A program made the translations under genes and the position numbers. Positions 40,580 to 49,891 of a stretch of DNA of 64,000 nucleotides are shown here, one piece after another (position 1 is the first letter of the stretch; each line of letters opens with the position of its first letter). Under the pieces are notes generated by a model, which was given only the letters and a program-made list of their open reading frames with translations, ran no database searches and was not told where the DNA came from. The DNA comes from Flavobacterium sp. SM15 (lineage in GTDB: Bacteria > Bacteroidota > Bacteroidia > Flavobacteriales > Flavobacteriaceae), in contig NZ_JAKLTO010000008.1 in the NCBI RefSeq assembly GCF_022012335.1, positions 41,157 through 105,156 on the forward strand, in the 5' to 3' direction.

Positions 40580-42274
40580 ATGAAGACAACAAAAATAACG
40601 GGCGCTCAAGCCGTTTTAAAATCCTTAGTTGCAGAAAAAGTTGATACGATATTTGGATATCCGGGAGGTGCAATCATGCCAATTTATGACGCTTTATACG
40701 ACTATGCGGATAGTGTCAACCATATTTTGGTGCGTCATGAACAAGGCGCTATCCATGCGGCGCAGGGATATGCCCGAGTATCAGGAAAAACAGGAGTCGT
40801 GTTTGCAACTTCTGGTCCCGGAGCGACTAATTTAATCACAGGGTTAGCCGATGCTTTAATCGACTCTACACCTTTGGTATGTATAACAGGTCAGGTAGCT
40901 TCCCATCTTTTAGGAACCGATGCGTTTCAGGAAACCGACGTTATGGGAATCTCAATGCCGGTTACCAAATGGAATTGTCAGGTCACTAAAGCAAGTGAAA
41001 TACCTGCTGCGATTGCAAAAGCTTTTTACATCGCAAAATCAGGTCGTCCAGGGCCGGTTTTAATTGACATTACTAAAGATGCCCAATTTGAAATGATGGA
41101 GTTCCATTACGAAAAATGCACCCAGATACGAAGTTATCATCCCAAACCAGAATTGTCCAAACCAGCTATTGAAGCGGCTTCATTATTGATCAATCAAGCG
41201 GAAAAACCTTTAATGGTAATTGGTCAGGGAATTATGTTAAGCAATGCTGAAAAGGAATTACTGCAATTTGCCGAGAAAGCAGGAATACCGGTTGCCTCAA
41301 CCCTTTTGGGGCTAGGGGCATTTCCTAACAATCATCCGTTATATGCCGGCTTTTTGGGTATGCATGGGGATTATGCGCCCAACATCAAAACCAATGAGTG
41401 TGATGTGTTGTTGGCGGTGGGTATGCGCTTCGATGATCGTGTTACAGGGGATGTTTCGCGTTATGCCAAACAGGCTAAAATAATTCATGTCGATATTGAT
41501 GCTTCGGAACTCAACAAAATAATTAAAGCCGATGTAGCGGTTCACGCCGATGCTAAAGAAGCCTTGAGGAAAATGACAGAATTGATTTCAGAAAAAGAAT
41601 ACCCCTTGTGGTTGCAGGAATTTAAAGAAGCCAAAGCAATGGAAGTGTACACGTTAGCCAATACCAAAAAAATAATGCCTTCCGAAGAACTAAAAATGGA
41701 TGAAGTAATCGAATTACTTTCGGAACTCACAAAAGGAGAAGCGGTAATTGTTACCGATGTCGGTCAACACCAAATGATGGCAGCGCGCTATTATCAGTAC
41801 AATCAAACCAAGAGCAATGTGACCTCTGGCGGTTTGGGTACAATGGGTTTTGCGTTGCCGGCGGCTATTGGTGCAAAGTTAGGAGCTCCTGAGAAAGAGG
41901 TTATAGCAATAATTGGAGATGGCGGATTCCAAATGACACTTCAGGAACTGGGAACTATACTGCAAAGTAAAATGGCTGTGAAAATCGTGATTTTGAACAA
42001 TAAATTTTTGGGCATGGTCAGACAATGGCAGCAATTGTTTTTCGAAAAACGCTATTCCTTCACGGAAATGATAAGCCCTGATTTTGTGGCATTGGCTAGA
42101 TCGTACAGCATCGAAGCCCAAAAAGTAGAAGTTAGGGCAGCATTGAAAAAAGCCTTAAAGCAAATGCTTGACCATGAAGGAGCTTATCTGTTGGAGGTTG
42201 CGGTTGCTAAAGAAGAGAATGTATTTCCGATGGTGCCTACCGGAGCTTCGGTTTCAGAAATACGCTTGGTATAA
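40580..42274 (+). CDS. ilvB: acetolactate synthase, large subunit
   Basis: The 564-residue protein is a thiamine diphosphate enzyme: FGYPGGAIMPIYDAL at the N-terminus with the catalytic Glu in VRHEQGAIHAAQGYAR, GVVFATSGPGATNL, and the ThDP motif GDGGFQMTLQEL with NNKFLGMVRQWQ near the C-terminus. It condenses pyruvate (or with 2-ketobutyrate) to acetolactate or acetohydroxybutyrate. It starts 11 bases after the ilvD remnant and precedes the regulatory subunit. Confidence 0.95.
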   Translation: MKTTKITGAQAVLKSLVAEKVDTIFGYPGGAIMPIYDALYDYADSVNHILVRHEQGAIHAAQGYARVSGKTGVVFATSGPGATNLITGLADALIDSTPLVCITGQVASHLLGTDAFQETDVMGISMPVTKWNCQVTKASEIPAAIAKAFYIAKSGRPGPVLIDITKDAQFEMMEFHYEKCTQIRSYHPKPELSKPAIEAASLLINQAEKPLMVIGQGIMLSNAEKELLQFAEKAGIPVASTLLGLGAFPNNHPLYAGFLGMHGDYAPNIKTNECDVLLAVGMRFDDRVTGDVSRYAKQAKIIHVDIDASELNKIIKADVAVHADAKEALRKMTELISEKEYPLWLQEFKEAKAMEVYTLANTKKIMPSEELKMDEVIELLSELTKGEAVIVTDVGQHQMMAARYYQYNQTKSNVTSGGLGTMGFALPAAIGAKLGAPEKEVIAIIGDGGFQMTLQELGTILQSKMAVKIVILNNKFLGMVRQWQQLFFEKRYSFTEMISPDFVALARSYSIEAQKVEVRAALKKALKQMLDHEGAYLLEVAVAKEENVFPMVPTGASVSEIRLV

Positions 42275-42290
42275 ATTAAAAAGAACAACT

Positions 42291-42809
42291 ATGGAAACAA
42301 CATTCACAGTATCGGTATTTACCGAAAACAGTATCGGGATATTGAATCGAATCACGATCATTTTTACCCGCAGGCATTTAAACATCGATAGTATCACCGC
42401 TTCAGAATCGGAAGTGAAAGGGGTGTTTCGCTACACAATTGTTCTTAGAACGCATCGGGAACAAATTGATAAAGTTGTCGGACAGATTGAGAAGTTAATT
42501 GATGTAATCAAAGTATTTGTGCATGAAGATCAGGAGGTGGTGCATCAGGAAATTGCCTTGTATAAAATCAGAAATGGTTTATTGAGCAATGGTGATGTGG
42601 AAAAGGTAATACGGGAAAACTATGCCCGTATTTTAACCGTTGACCCTCAGTTTATGGTGATTGAGAAAACCGGTCATGTGGCGGAAACACAACAATTATT
42701 TGAAAAATTAAAACCTTATGGGATATTGGAATTTGCCCGCTCCGGAAGAGTGGCAATCACCAAGCCCATGAAAGAATTATCAACGTATTTAAAAGAATTA
42801 GAACACTAA
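42291..42809 (+). CDS. ilvN: acetolactate synthase, small (regulatory) subunit
   Basis: From ATG 42291 the product has 172 residues with an N-terminal ACT domain (FTVSVFTENSIGILNRITIIFTRR, then NIDSITASESEVKGVFRYTI). A second ACT-like C-terminal domain follows. It confers valine feedback control on the large subunit. The frame is open to 42168 inside ilvB, but the ACT domain begins at METTFTVSV. It starts 16 bases after ilvB. Confidence 0.93.
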   Translation: METTFTVSVFTENSIGILNRITIIFTRRHLNIDSITASESEVKGVFRYTIVLRTHREQIDKVVGQIEKLIDVIKVFVHEDQEVVHQEIALYKIRNGLLSNGDVEKVIRENYARILTVDPQFMVIEKTGHVAETQQLFEKLKPYGILEFARSGRVAITKPMKELSTYLKELEH

Positions 42810-42812
42810 ACA

Positions 42813-43859
42813 ATGGCAACAATCAATTTTGGAGGGGTACTGGAAAATGTAGTTACCCGAGAGGAATTCAGCTTACACAAAGCGCAGGAAGTATTAAAAA
42901 ACGAAACCGTAGCAGTAATCGGTTACGGAGTACAGGGGCCAGGACAGGCTTTAAATTTAAAAGATAACGGTATCAATGTTATTGTAGGCCAGCGCAAAGG
43001 GACTGCAAGCTGGGACAAAGCTTTGGCTGATGGTTGGGTAGAAGGTACAACTCTTTTTGAATTGGACAAAGCCTGTCAAAAAGGAACAATCCTTATGAAT
43101 TTACTTTCCGATGCCGGACAAATGCAGGCTTGGGAAACTTTAAAAAAACATTTATCAAAAGGAAAAGCATTGTATTTTTCGCACGGTTTTGGAGTTACTT
43201 TTCATGAGAAAACAGGCATAGTGCCACCTAAAGACGTTGATGTGGTTTTGGTTGCTCCCAAAGGTTCCGGAACATCATTGCGCAGTTTGTTTTTAAAAAG
43301 ACAAGGGCTTAACTCAAGTTTTGCGGTTTATCAGGATGCTACCGGTAAAGCAAAAGAACGCACTTTGGCTTTAGGAATTGCTATCGGTTCTGGGTACCTG
43401 TTTGAAACAACTTTTCAGAAAGAAGTATACAGCGATCTTACGGGCGAACGCGGTGTTTTAATGGGGGCAATTGCCGGAATATTTGAGGCGCAGTACAATG
43501 TGTTACGTCAGCGTGGACATTCCCCCAGTGAAGCTTTCAATGAAACTGTGGAAGAATTAACCCAAAGCCTAATGCCTTTAGTAGCCGAAAACGGTATGGA
43601 TTGGATGTTTGCCAACTGTTCCACTACGGCACAACGCGGGGCTCTGGACTGGAAAGGAAAATTCCGTGAAGCTACAGAACCTGTTTTAAATGAATTGTAT
43701 GACAATGTGCTTTCAGGAAAGGAAGCAGAAATTGTTATCGAAGCGAATTCCAAACCCGATTACCGAGAAAAACTGCAAAAAGAATTGCAACAAATCCATG
43801 AAAGCGAGTTTTGGCAAACCGGAATGCAAGTGCGAAAGTTAAGACCCAATCAGCAATGA
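42813..43859 (+). CDS. ilvC: ketol-acid reductoisomerase
   Basis: The 348-residue protein is a class I-type enzyme, with the Rossmann motif VAVIGYGVQGPGQALNL, then VIVGQRKGTASWDKA, and a C-terminal knotted domain holding GERGVLMGAIAGIFEAQYNVL (the metal-binding Asp/Glu region) and CSTTAQRGALDW. It isomerises and reduces acetolactate with NADPH. It starts three bases after ilvN and overlaps the ilvA start by 4 bases (ATGA). Confidence 0.95.
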   Translation: MATINFGGVLENVVTREEFSLHKAQEVLKNETVAVIGYGVQGPGQALNLKDNGINVIVGQRKGTASWDKALADGWVEGTTLFELDKACQKGTILMNLLSDAGQMQAWETLKKHLSKGKALYFSHGFGVTFHEKTGIVPPKDVDVVLVAPKGSGTSLRSLFLKRQGLNSSFAVYQDATGKAKERTLALGIAIGSGYLFETTFQKEVYSDLTGERGVLMGAIAGIFEAQYNVLRQRGHSPSEAFNETVEELTQSLMPLVAENGMDWMFANCSTTAQRGALDWKGKFREATEPVLNELYDNVLSGKEAEIVIEANSKPDYREKLQKELQQIHESEFWQTGMQVRKLRPNQQ

Positions 43860-45100
43860 TAACGTTAGAGAAAGTAACACAAGCCAAAGAAAGAATAATG
43901 AATGTTGCAGTTCATACGCCTTTGGTGAAAAATGAAAACCTGAGCGAAGCATTTTCCGCTCAGGTTTGGCTAAAACGGGAAGATTTGCAGCCGGTACGTT
44001 CCTATAAATTAAGGGGAGCCTATAATAAAATAGCTTCGTTAAGTATGACCCAACAACAAAAAGGGGTAGTTTGTGCAAGCGCCGGAAATCATGCTCAGGG
44101 CGTGGCCTATGCTTGCAATAAACTCAATATTGAAGCGACAATTTTTATGCCGGTAACAACTCCACAACAAAAAATTAAGCAGGTCAAGCTTTTTGGTAAA
44201 GACAAAGTGAAAATTGTTTTAAAAGGAGACACCTTTGACGAAACTTTTCAGGATGCGAGTAGGTTTTGTGAAAATAGTCAAGCGGTTTTTATCCATCCTT
44301 TTGATGACCGGGAAGTAATAGCCGGACAAGGCACCATTGCTTTGGAATTATTGGATTCTGCCAAAGAACCTATCGACTATCTTTTTGTTCCTATTGGAGG
44401 TGGAGGTTTGGCAGCTGGAGTCTGTTCGGTTTTTAATCAGCTTAGTTCAAAAACCAAAATAATTGGGGTAGAACCTGCAGGAGCTTCATCCATGAAAACC
44501 TCAATACAAAACGGAGCCAACACAACATTGGAACACATTGATAAGTTTGTGGATGGCGCAGCTGTAAAGCGGGTGGGTGAAATAACTTTTGCTATTTGTA
44601 AGGAGGTTTTACACGATATCGTTTCGGTTCCGGAAGGAAAAGTATGTTCCACCATTTTGCAATTGTATAATGAAGAAGCTCTGGTAGTAGAACCTGCTGG
44701 TGCTTTAACTATTGCAGCTTTGGACTTTTACAAGGAAGCAATTAAAGGCAAAAACGTGGTTTGTATTGTTAGTGGAAGCAATAATGACATTACCCGAACT
44801 GAAGAAATTAAAGAGCGGTCGTTGCTGTATGAAGGCTTAAAGCATTATTTTATTGTCAATTTTCCACAACGGCCGGGCGCTTTGAAGGAATTTGTGAATA
44901 ATGTTTTGGGGCCTGATGACGATATAACGTATTTTCAGTTTTCCAAAAAGAATAACAGGGAAAGTGGTCCCGCTGTTGTTGGGGTAGAATTGAAAGATCA
45001 GAAGGATTTCAGAAAAATTGAAGAGCAACTGCAGTTGAGAAAATACAGTTATCAGTATCTGAATGAAGATGCGGATTTGTTTACGCACCTGATTTTGTAG
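43856..45100 (+). CDS. ilvA: threonine ammonia-lyase (biosynthetic threonine dehydratase)
   Basis: The 414-residue protein has the PLP Lys in VRSYKLRGAYNK near residue 56, ASAGNHAQGVAYA, and the glycine loop PIGGGGLAAG. A C-terminal ACT-like domain (about 325-410, FPQRPGALKEFVNNVLG) implies feedback inhibition by isoleucine. It makes 2-ketobutyrate, the Ile precursor. An open frame extends back to 43811, but the ATG overlapping the ilvC stop is used. It is the last gene of the operon. Confidence 0.94.
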   Translation: MITLEKVTQAKERIMNVAVHTPLVKNENLSEAFSAQVWLKREDLQPVRSYKLRGAYNKIASLSMTQQQKGVVCASAGNHAQGVAYACNKLNIEATIFMPVTTPQQKIKQVKLFGKDKVKIVLKGDTFDETFQDASRFCENSQAVFIHPFDDREVIAGQGTIALELLDSAKEPIDYLFVPIGGGGLAAGVCSVFNQLSSKTKIIGVEPAGASSMKTSIQNGANTTLEHIDKFVDGAAVKRVGEITFAICKEVLHDIVSVPEGKVCSTILQLYNEEALVVEPAGALTIAALDFYKEAIKGKNVVCIVSGSNNDITRTEEIKERSLLYEGLKHYFIVNFPQRPGALKEFVNNVLGPDDDITYFQFSKKNNRESGPAVVGVELKDQKDFRKIEEQLQLRKYSYQYLNEDADLFTHLIL

Positions 45101-45109
45101 ATAATTTAG

Positions 45110-45137
45110 AAAAAGCCTGCATGATTTGCGGGCTTTT
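45110..45137 (+). terminator. intrinsic terminator ending the ilv operon
   Basis: AAAAAGCCTGC-ATGATTT-GCGGGCTTTTTT forms a stem with one G-U pair and a T run. It lies 10 bases after ilvA, and because of A/T runs on both sides may also serve mnmE, which converges here. Confidence 0.85.
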
Positions 45138-45147
45138 TTATGTAAAG

Positions 45148-46581
45148 TTACTTTCCAATACAAAAATTAGCAAAAATATTACCCAAAAGCTCGTCATTAG
45201 TAACCTGCCCGGTAATCTCTCCAAAATAATACAACGCCTGACGAATGTCAATTGCCATTAAATCAGACGATAAATTATTCTGCAAGCCCCATTTTACTTT
45301 TTGAATTTCCTCTAAAGCCTTTAATAGTGAATCGTAGTGGCGTGTGTTGGTAACGATGGTTTCGTTGTTTCGAAGCGCTCCGGTATTTACAAAAGATAAG
45401 AGTTGGTTTTTCAAATCTTCGATACCTTCTTTGTTTTTGGCGGAGATGAAAATGGTTGAAAGATGTCGGTTTACCGTTGATAATTCCTCTTGATAAGCAC
45501 TCAATCTGTTGTTGATTTGGTTGAACGTATCTTGAGGGATAACATCTTTTTTATTAACAATGACGATTAATGATTTTTGAGGATATTGGTTTTGAATTTT
45601 ACCGATTTCGTTAATGAATAATTCTAATTGACTTTCAGCATTAAACTGTGAACCATCGACCAAATACAATACTACTTGTGCCTGTTCAATCTTTTCAAAA
45701 GTCTTTTTGATTCCGATGCTTTCTACATGGTCTTGAGTTTCACGAATTCCGGCGGTATCAATAAATCTAAAGCCGATGCCGTTAATAACTAACTCGTCTT
45801 CGATGGTATCACGGGTAGTTCCGGCAATATCAGACACGATGGCACGTTCTTCGTTTAACAAAGCATTCAGTAAGGTTGATTTTCCAACATTTGGTTCACC
45901 AACAATAGCAACAGGAATTCCGTTTTTAATAACGTTTCCAACTGCGAAAGAATCAATTAGTCGTTTTAATACGAATTCGATACGGTTTACCAGTTCGTGA
46001 AAAGCGGTTCGGTCTGCAAATTCAACATCTTCTTCAGCAAAATCTAGCTCCAATTCAATTAACGAAGCAAAGTTTAAAAGTTCTTCACGTAGTTTGGCAA
46101 TTTCATTACTGAATCCACCACGCATTTGCTGCATGGCAATCTGGTGGCTGGCCTCGTTATCTGATGCAATTAAATCGGCTACCGCTTCGGCTTGCGATAA
46201 GTCCATTTTGCCGTTTAAAAAAGAACGTAAAGTAAATTCTCCGGCTTGCGCCATTCGGCATCCTTTACGAAGCAATAACTGAATGATTTGCTGCTGAATA
46301 TAGGTTGATCCGTGGCAGGAAATTTCCACTGTATTTTCTCCTGTATAGGAATTTGTTCCTTTAAAAATCGACAGTAACACCTGATCCAACACTTTACCCT
46401 GGTCAACAATATGTCCTAAGTGCAAAGTATGTGTACGTTGTTTGGTAATATCCTTTCCTGAAATGGATTGAAATACTCCAGAAGCAATACTAATCGCTTC
46501 TTTTCCGGAAACACGAATCACCGCAATTGCACCTGCACCAGAAGGGGTTGCCAAAGCCACAATAGTATCGTTTGAAATCAT
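45148..46581 (-). CDS. mnmE: tRNA uridine-5-carboxymethylaminomethyl synthesis GTPase
   Basis: From ATG 46581 the product has 477 residues. It has the MnmE N-terminal domain (MISNDTIVALATPSGAGAIA), a Ras-like GTPase (VGEPNVGKSTLLNALL, DIAGTTRDT, NKKD), and the C-terminal CIGK motif. With MnmG it modifies the wobble uridine of several tRNAs. The frame reaches 46647, but family homology and the promoter at 46609 place the start at 46581. It converges with the ilv operon. Confidence 0.95.
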   Translation of the reverse strand: MISNDTIVALATPSGAGAIAVIRVSGKEAISIASGVFQSISGKDITKQRTHTLHLGHIVDQGKVLDQVLLSIFKGTNSYTGENTVEISCHGSTYIQQQIIQLLLRKGCRMAQAGEFTLRSFLNGKMDLSQAEAVADLIASDNEASHQIAMQQMRGGFSNEIAKLREELLNFASLIELELDFAEEDVEFADRTAFHELVNRIEFVLKRLIDSFAVGNVIKNGIPVAIVGEPNVGKSTLLNALLNEERAIVSDIAGTTRDTIEDELVINGIGFRFIDTAGIRETQDHVESIGIKKTFEKIEQAQVVLYLVDGSQFNAESQLELFINEIGKIQNQYPQKSLIVIVNKKDVIPQDTFNQINNRLSAYQEELSTVNRHLSTIFISAKNKEGIEDLKNQLLSFVNTGALRNNETIVTNTRHYDSLLKALEEIQKVKWGLQNNLSSDLMAIDIRQALYYFGEITGQVTNDELLGNIFANFCIGK

Positions 46582-46608
46582 TTGTTGAGTTACTGAGTTA
46601 TGCGGTTG

Positions 46609-46616
46609 CAAAGGTA
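46609..46616 (-). promoter_or_regulatory. -7 element of the mnmE promoter
   Basis: On the minus strand TACCTTTG (46616-46609) fits TAnnTTTG exactly and lies 28 bases before the mnmE ATG. No TTG with the usual spacing is obvious, so only the -7 box is called. Its position rules out the upstream ORF start at 46647. Confidence 0.55.
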
Positions 46617-46759
46617 CAAAGTTTTTCGGCAGTTCGCTAACAACCAATAATCAACAACTAAAAGCTTTTCAGGTTAAATAATTGTAAAACTGATATTTAT
46701 CACTTTTTATGTGCGCTACATTTAGTAACTTTATGTAAGAATTTTAAAAATCAGCAGTC

Positions 46760-47590
46760 ATGAAAAAGATACTCTTTCCAACAGATTTTTCTGAAACGGC
46801 AAATAACGCTTTTGTTTACGCTTTAGAAATGGCCAAATCGATTGATGCGGAAGTAATTGTACTTCATGTCTACGATTTGCCCTCGGTTTCTTTTGGTGAA
46901 GTACCGATAACATTGGTGGAAATTTATGATTCCATTGAACTGAACAATTTTGAAAACTTTAAGGATCAGATTCCACATCTTAGAAAAATTGCGGAGAAAC
47001 ATCAGTTAGACGATGTGAAAATGAGTCATGTACTGCGCCATGGAGATTTGGTTCGTATTATGAAAGAACTTTGTCATGAAGAAAAGATTGATATGGTTGT
47101 AATGGGAACCAATGGAGCTTCGGGACTGCAGGAAATCTTTTTGGGTTCCAATACCGGAAATGCGATTGTGAATGTCCCGGTAACCTTGTTGAGCATTCCG
47201 AATAAAGCACATTTTGAACGAATCAAATACATTGGTTTCACTACAACTTTCAATGATCACGATCGAATGGCGCTCCATAAAGCAATCAGTATCGCAAAAC
47301 GATTCCATGCAACAGTGAAATGCTTAGCGGTAAAAACCCATAAGTTTGGGGTAACCGATGAAGGTATCGAATATTGGAAATCAGAATTTAAAAACGAACC
47401 GGTGGAATTTTTCGTTATCCCTCACGATGATGTAAAAGAAACCATCTTGGATTTTGTTGAACATCAAGACATTGACATTCTTGCTATGGTAACCCAAAAA
47501 CGAAATTTCTTTGAAGAATTGTTTACCCATAGCTTAACTCAGAAATTATCTTATCATATAGAAACTCCGATTTTAGCTTTTCACGAATAA
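46760..47590 (+). CDS. universal stress protein (two UspA domains)
   Basis: The 276-residue protein has two tandem UspA folds (residues about 1-145 and 150-275). The first begins MKKILFPTDFSETANNAF and carries a full ATP-binding loop, GTNGASGLQEIFLGSNTGN. The second is less well conserved and lacks a clear ATP loop. Such proteins bind ATP and support survival under stress; exact roles vary. It is divergent from mnmE. Confidence 0.9.
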   Translation: MKKILFPTDFSETANNAFVYALEMAKSIDAEVIVLHVYDLPSVSFGEVPITLVEIYDSIELNNFENFKDQIPHLRKIAEKHQLDDVKMSHVLRHGDLVRIMKELCHEEKIDMVVMGTNGASGLQEIFLGSNTGNAIVNVPVTLLSIPNKAHFERIKYIGFTTTFNDHDRMALHKAISIAKRFHATVKCLAVKTHKFGVTDEGIEYWKSEFKNEPVEFFVIPHDDVKETILDFVEHQDIDILAMVTQKRNFFEELFTHSLTQKLSYHIETPILAFHE

Positions 47591-47631
47591 TAATATTATT
47601 GAAAGAAATTTATTATTTTTGTTTAAAAAAA

Positions 47632-48534
47632 ATGAGGTTTATACAAGCATTAGTGTTGGTATTATTTTGCGGATCTTTATTTGCTCAAACAAAAGAAAAA
47701 ACACACGTTCACAGAGAAATTCGTTACATGTCTTATGAATCGTATAAAGAATTAAAGAAAAGCGGTGCTTATAAAGTTGACTCTTTGTGTTTTACAGTTA
47801 AAGGAAAGGATACTTTAATAGAGATTAACGATAATATCGATCAAAAAGGGGTAAAAGTTTTATATGAGCCTAAGGATTCTCTTTTTTTGGAAAAGTATAA
47901 AAAGTTGGTTTATAATAAACAAAATTGGTTTAACAATGTTTCTTGGGACAAAAAATCTAGAATGAAATATTGGAAAGAACCAATAAAAATTTATTTTGAT
48001 AAATCGGTAGATAAGAAAACTAAAAAAGAATTTAAAAAGTTTGTAAAAGACCTCGACAAAAAAATCGATTCTTTAAAAATAAGAATTGTTAAAACTAAAG
48101 AAGAGTCAAATTATTTTATTTACTATACAAACAAGCAGCAGCCTATTAATTATGAGGAAAATATTTTAAACTCTGTAGGGTATTATTTGTTTTGGAGTAA
48201 TAGAAACTATCAAATTAATAAGTGCAGTCTGAAAATTAACTCAGATGTATATCCTGATACAAATGTAAGGCAAAATCAACTGAGAAGAAATTTTATTTAT
48301 ACCTTAGGCTACTTTTTTGCAACAAACAATAAAGATTGTACTAGTTATTTTTCTACTTGTTATGATGGAATTAAATCTCTTTCTGATGGAGATCTGGAAT
48401 TACTTAAGTATCATTATTCGTATGGCATTTGTAAAGGAACCGATTTAGAAACCTTCGAACAAAATCATCAAAAAGCAAAGGAAGATTTAAAGAAAAATTC
48501 TAATAGAAAATTGTATTTTATTCATTACAACTAG
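47632..48534 (+). CDS. secreted hypothetical protein, Lys-rich (300 aa)
   Basis: From ATG 47632 the product has a signal peptide MRFIQALVLVLFCGSLFAQ and then a Lys- and Tyr-rich, mainly alpha/beta mature region. It contains the segment KEPIKIYFDKSVDKKTKKEF, which resembles a putative metalloprotease-like propeptide region, but no HExxH motif is present. A TTG at 47599 is upstream but would bury the signal. A -7 box TATTTTTG lies at 47614-47621, so the mRNA leader would be very short. No family was recognised. Confidence 0.75.
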   Translation: MRFIQALVLVLFCGSLFAQTKEKTHVHREIRYMSYESYKELKKSGAYKVDSLCFTVKGKDTLIEINDNIDQKGVKVLYEPKDSLFLEKYKKLVYNKQNWFNNVSWDKKSRMKYWKEPIKIYFDKSVDKKTKKEFKKFVKDLDKKIDSLKIRIVKTKEESNYFIYYTNKQQPINYEENILNSVGYYLFWSNRNYQINKCSLKINSDVYPDTNVRQNQLRRNFIYTLGYFFATNNKDCTSYFSTCYDGIKSLSDGDLELLKYHYSYGICKGTDLETFEQNHQKAKEDLKKNSNRKLYFIHYN

Positions 48535-48553
48535 AAAATAAATTTCAAAAATA

Positions 48554-48590
48554 AAAAACCGCAATTCCAATATGGTCTTGCGGTTTTTTG
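48554..48590. terminator. intrinsic terminator
   Basis: AAAAAACCGCAA and TTGCGGTTTTTT form a long stem around TTCCAATATGGTC. It lies 20 bases after the secreted protein gene; A and T runs on both sides mean it could also act on the convergent dnaN transcript. Confidence 0.8.
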
Positions 48591-48676
48591 GTATAAAGGG
48601 TTGGTTATAGCGTATTTTGAGTTCTCAGTCTCGGTTATACTAAAGTTTTTCTGTGACTGTTAACTGTGACTGCTTA

Positions 48677-49795
48677 CTAATTATTAAGCATTACTGGCAT
48701 AACAAGCATGGTAACAGTTTCGCCTTCGTCTAATCCGTCAACAGGAGTAAGGATTCCCGCTCTGTTTGGTAAGGACATTTCCAATTGAATTTCGTCCGAT
48801 TGTAAGTTGGTTAACATCTCGGTTAAGAAACGCGAGTTGAAACCAATTTGCATATCGTCTCCTTGGTAATCACAAGTTAAACGCTCTTCTGCTTTGTTTG
48901 AGTAATCGATGTCTTCTGCAGAAATATTCAATTCAGCTCCCGCAATTTTCAAACGGATTTGGTGAGTGGTTTTGTTTGCGAAGATCGCCACACGACGAAC
49001 AGAACTTAAAAACTGGCTTCTGTCCATCAATAATTTGTTAGGGTTTTCTTTCGGAATTACCGCTTCGTAGTTTGGATACTTACCATCGATTAAACGACAA
49101 GTTAGCGTGTAATTATCAAAAGTGAACGTTGCGTTCGAATCGTTGTATTCAATTTTTACTTCTGCATCGGAAGTTGCTAAAATTCCTTTTAAGATGTTCA
49201 AAGGTTTCTTTGGCATGATGAAATCGGCAGCTTGTGACGCTTTCACATCGGCTCTTGCGTATTTTACCAATTTGTGAGCATCCGTTGCAACGAAAATTAA
49301 TCCTTCTGTTGAGAATTGGAAGAAAACTCCAGACATAACCGGACGCAAATCATCGTTTCCGGCTGCGAAAATCGTTTTACTGATTGCTGTTGCCAATACT
49401 TCAGCAGGAACTAAAGTAGAAGAAGGCTCGTCTAAAACAACTGCTTTAGGGAACTCATCACCCGGAGCATACGCCAACGCATATTTTCCTGAATTTGAAC
49501 TGATTTCAATAGTGTTGTTGTCTTCAACCGTGAAGGTTAACGGCTGCTCTGGAAATGTTTTAAGGATTTCCAATAATAATTTTGCAGGAACCGCAACACT
49601 TCCCTGGCTGGTTGAATCAATTTCCAAAGTGGAAGACATGGTGGTCTCTAAATCGGAAGCTGAAACATGCAACTGGTTGTTATCTAATTCAAACAAGAAA
49701 TTATCCAAAATAGGTAAGGTATTACTACTGTTGATAACACTACCTAATACTTGCAATTGCTTTAACAAATACGAACTGGATACTATAAACTTCAT
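48677..49795 (-). CDS. dnaN: DNA polymerase III beta subunit (sliding clamp)
   Basis: The 372-residue protein has the DnaN pattern: MKFIVSSSYLLKQLQVLGSV, NTLPILDNFLFEL, then DLRPVMSGVFFQF, and a C-terminal end AGILTPVDGLDEGETVTMLVMPVMLNN. Three similar domains form a ring that tethers DNA polymerase. It lies downstream of gldG on the same strand rather than next to dnaA, an arrangement typical of Flavobacteriaceae. Confidence 0.95.
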   Translation of the reverse strand: MKFIVSSSYLLKQLQVLGSVINSSNTLPILDNFLFELDNNQLHVSASDLETTMSSTLEIDSTSQGSVAVPAKLLLEILKTFPEQPLTFTVEDNNTIEISSNSGKYALAYAPGDEFPKAVVLDEPSSTLVPAEVLATAISKTIFAAGNDDLRPVMSGVFFQFSTEGLIFVATDAHKLVKYARADVKASQAADFIMPKKPLNILKGILATSDAEVKIEYNDSNATFTFDNYTLTCRLIDGKYPNYEAVIPKENPNKLLMDRSQFLSSVRRVAIFANKTTHQIRLKIAGAELNISAEDIDYSNKAEERLTCDYQGDDMQIGFNSRFLTEMLTNLQSDEIQLEMSLPNRAGILTPVDGLDEGETVTMLVMPVMLNN

Positions 49796-49891
49796 CTTCT
49801 TCTTTTTTAAGGATTGTAAAATTGCACTTATATTTTACAATTCACAAATATATTCTAATCTAATTAACGGCAAAAACAAATTTATTAACAA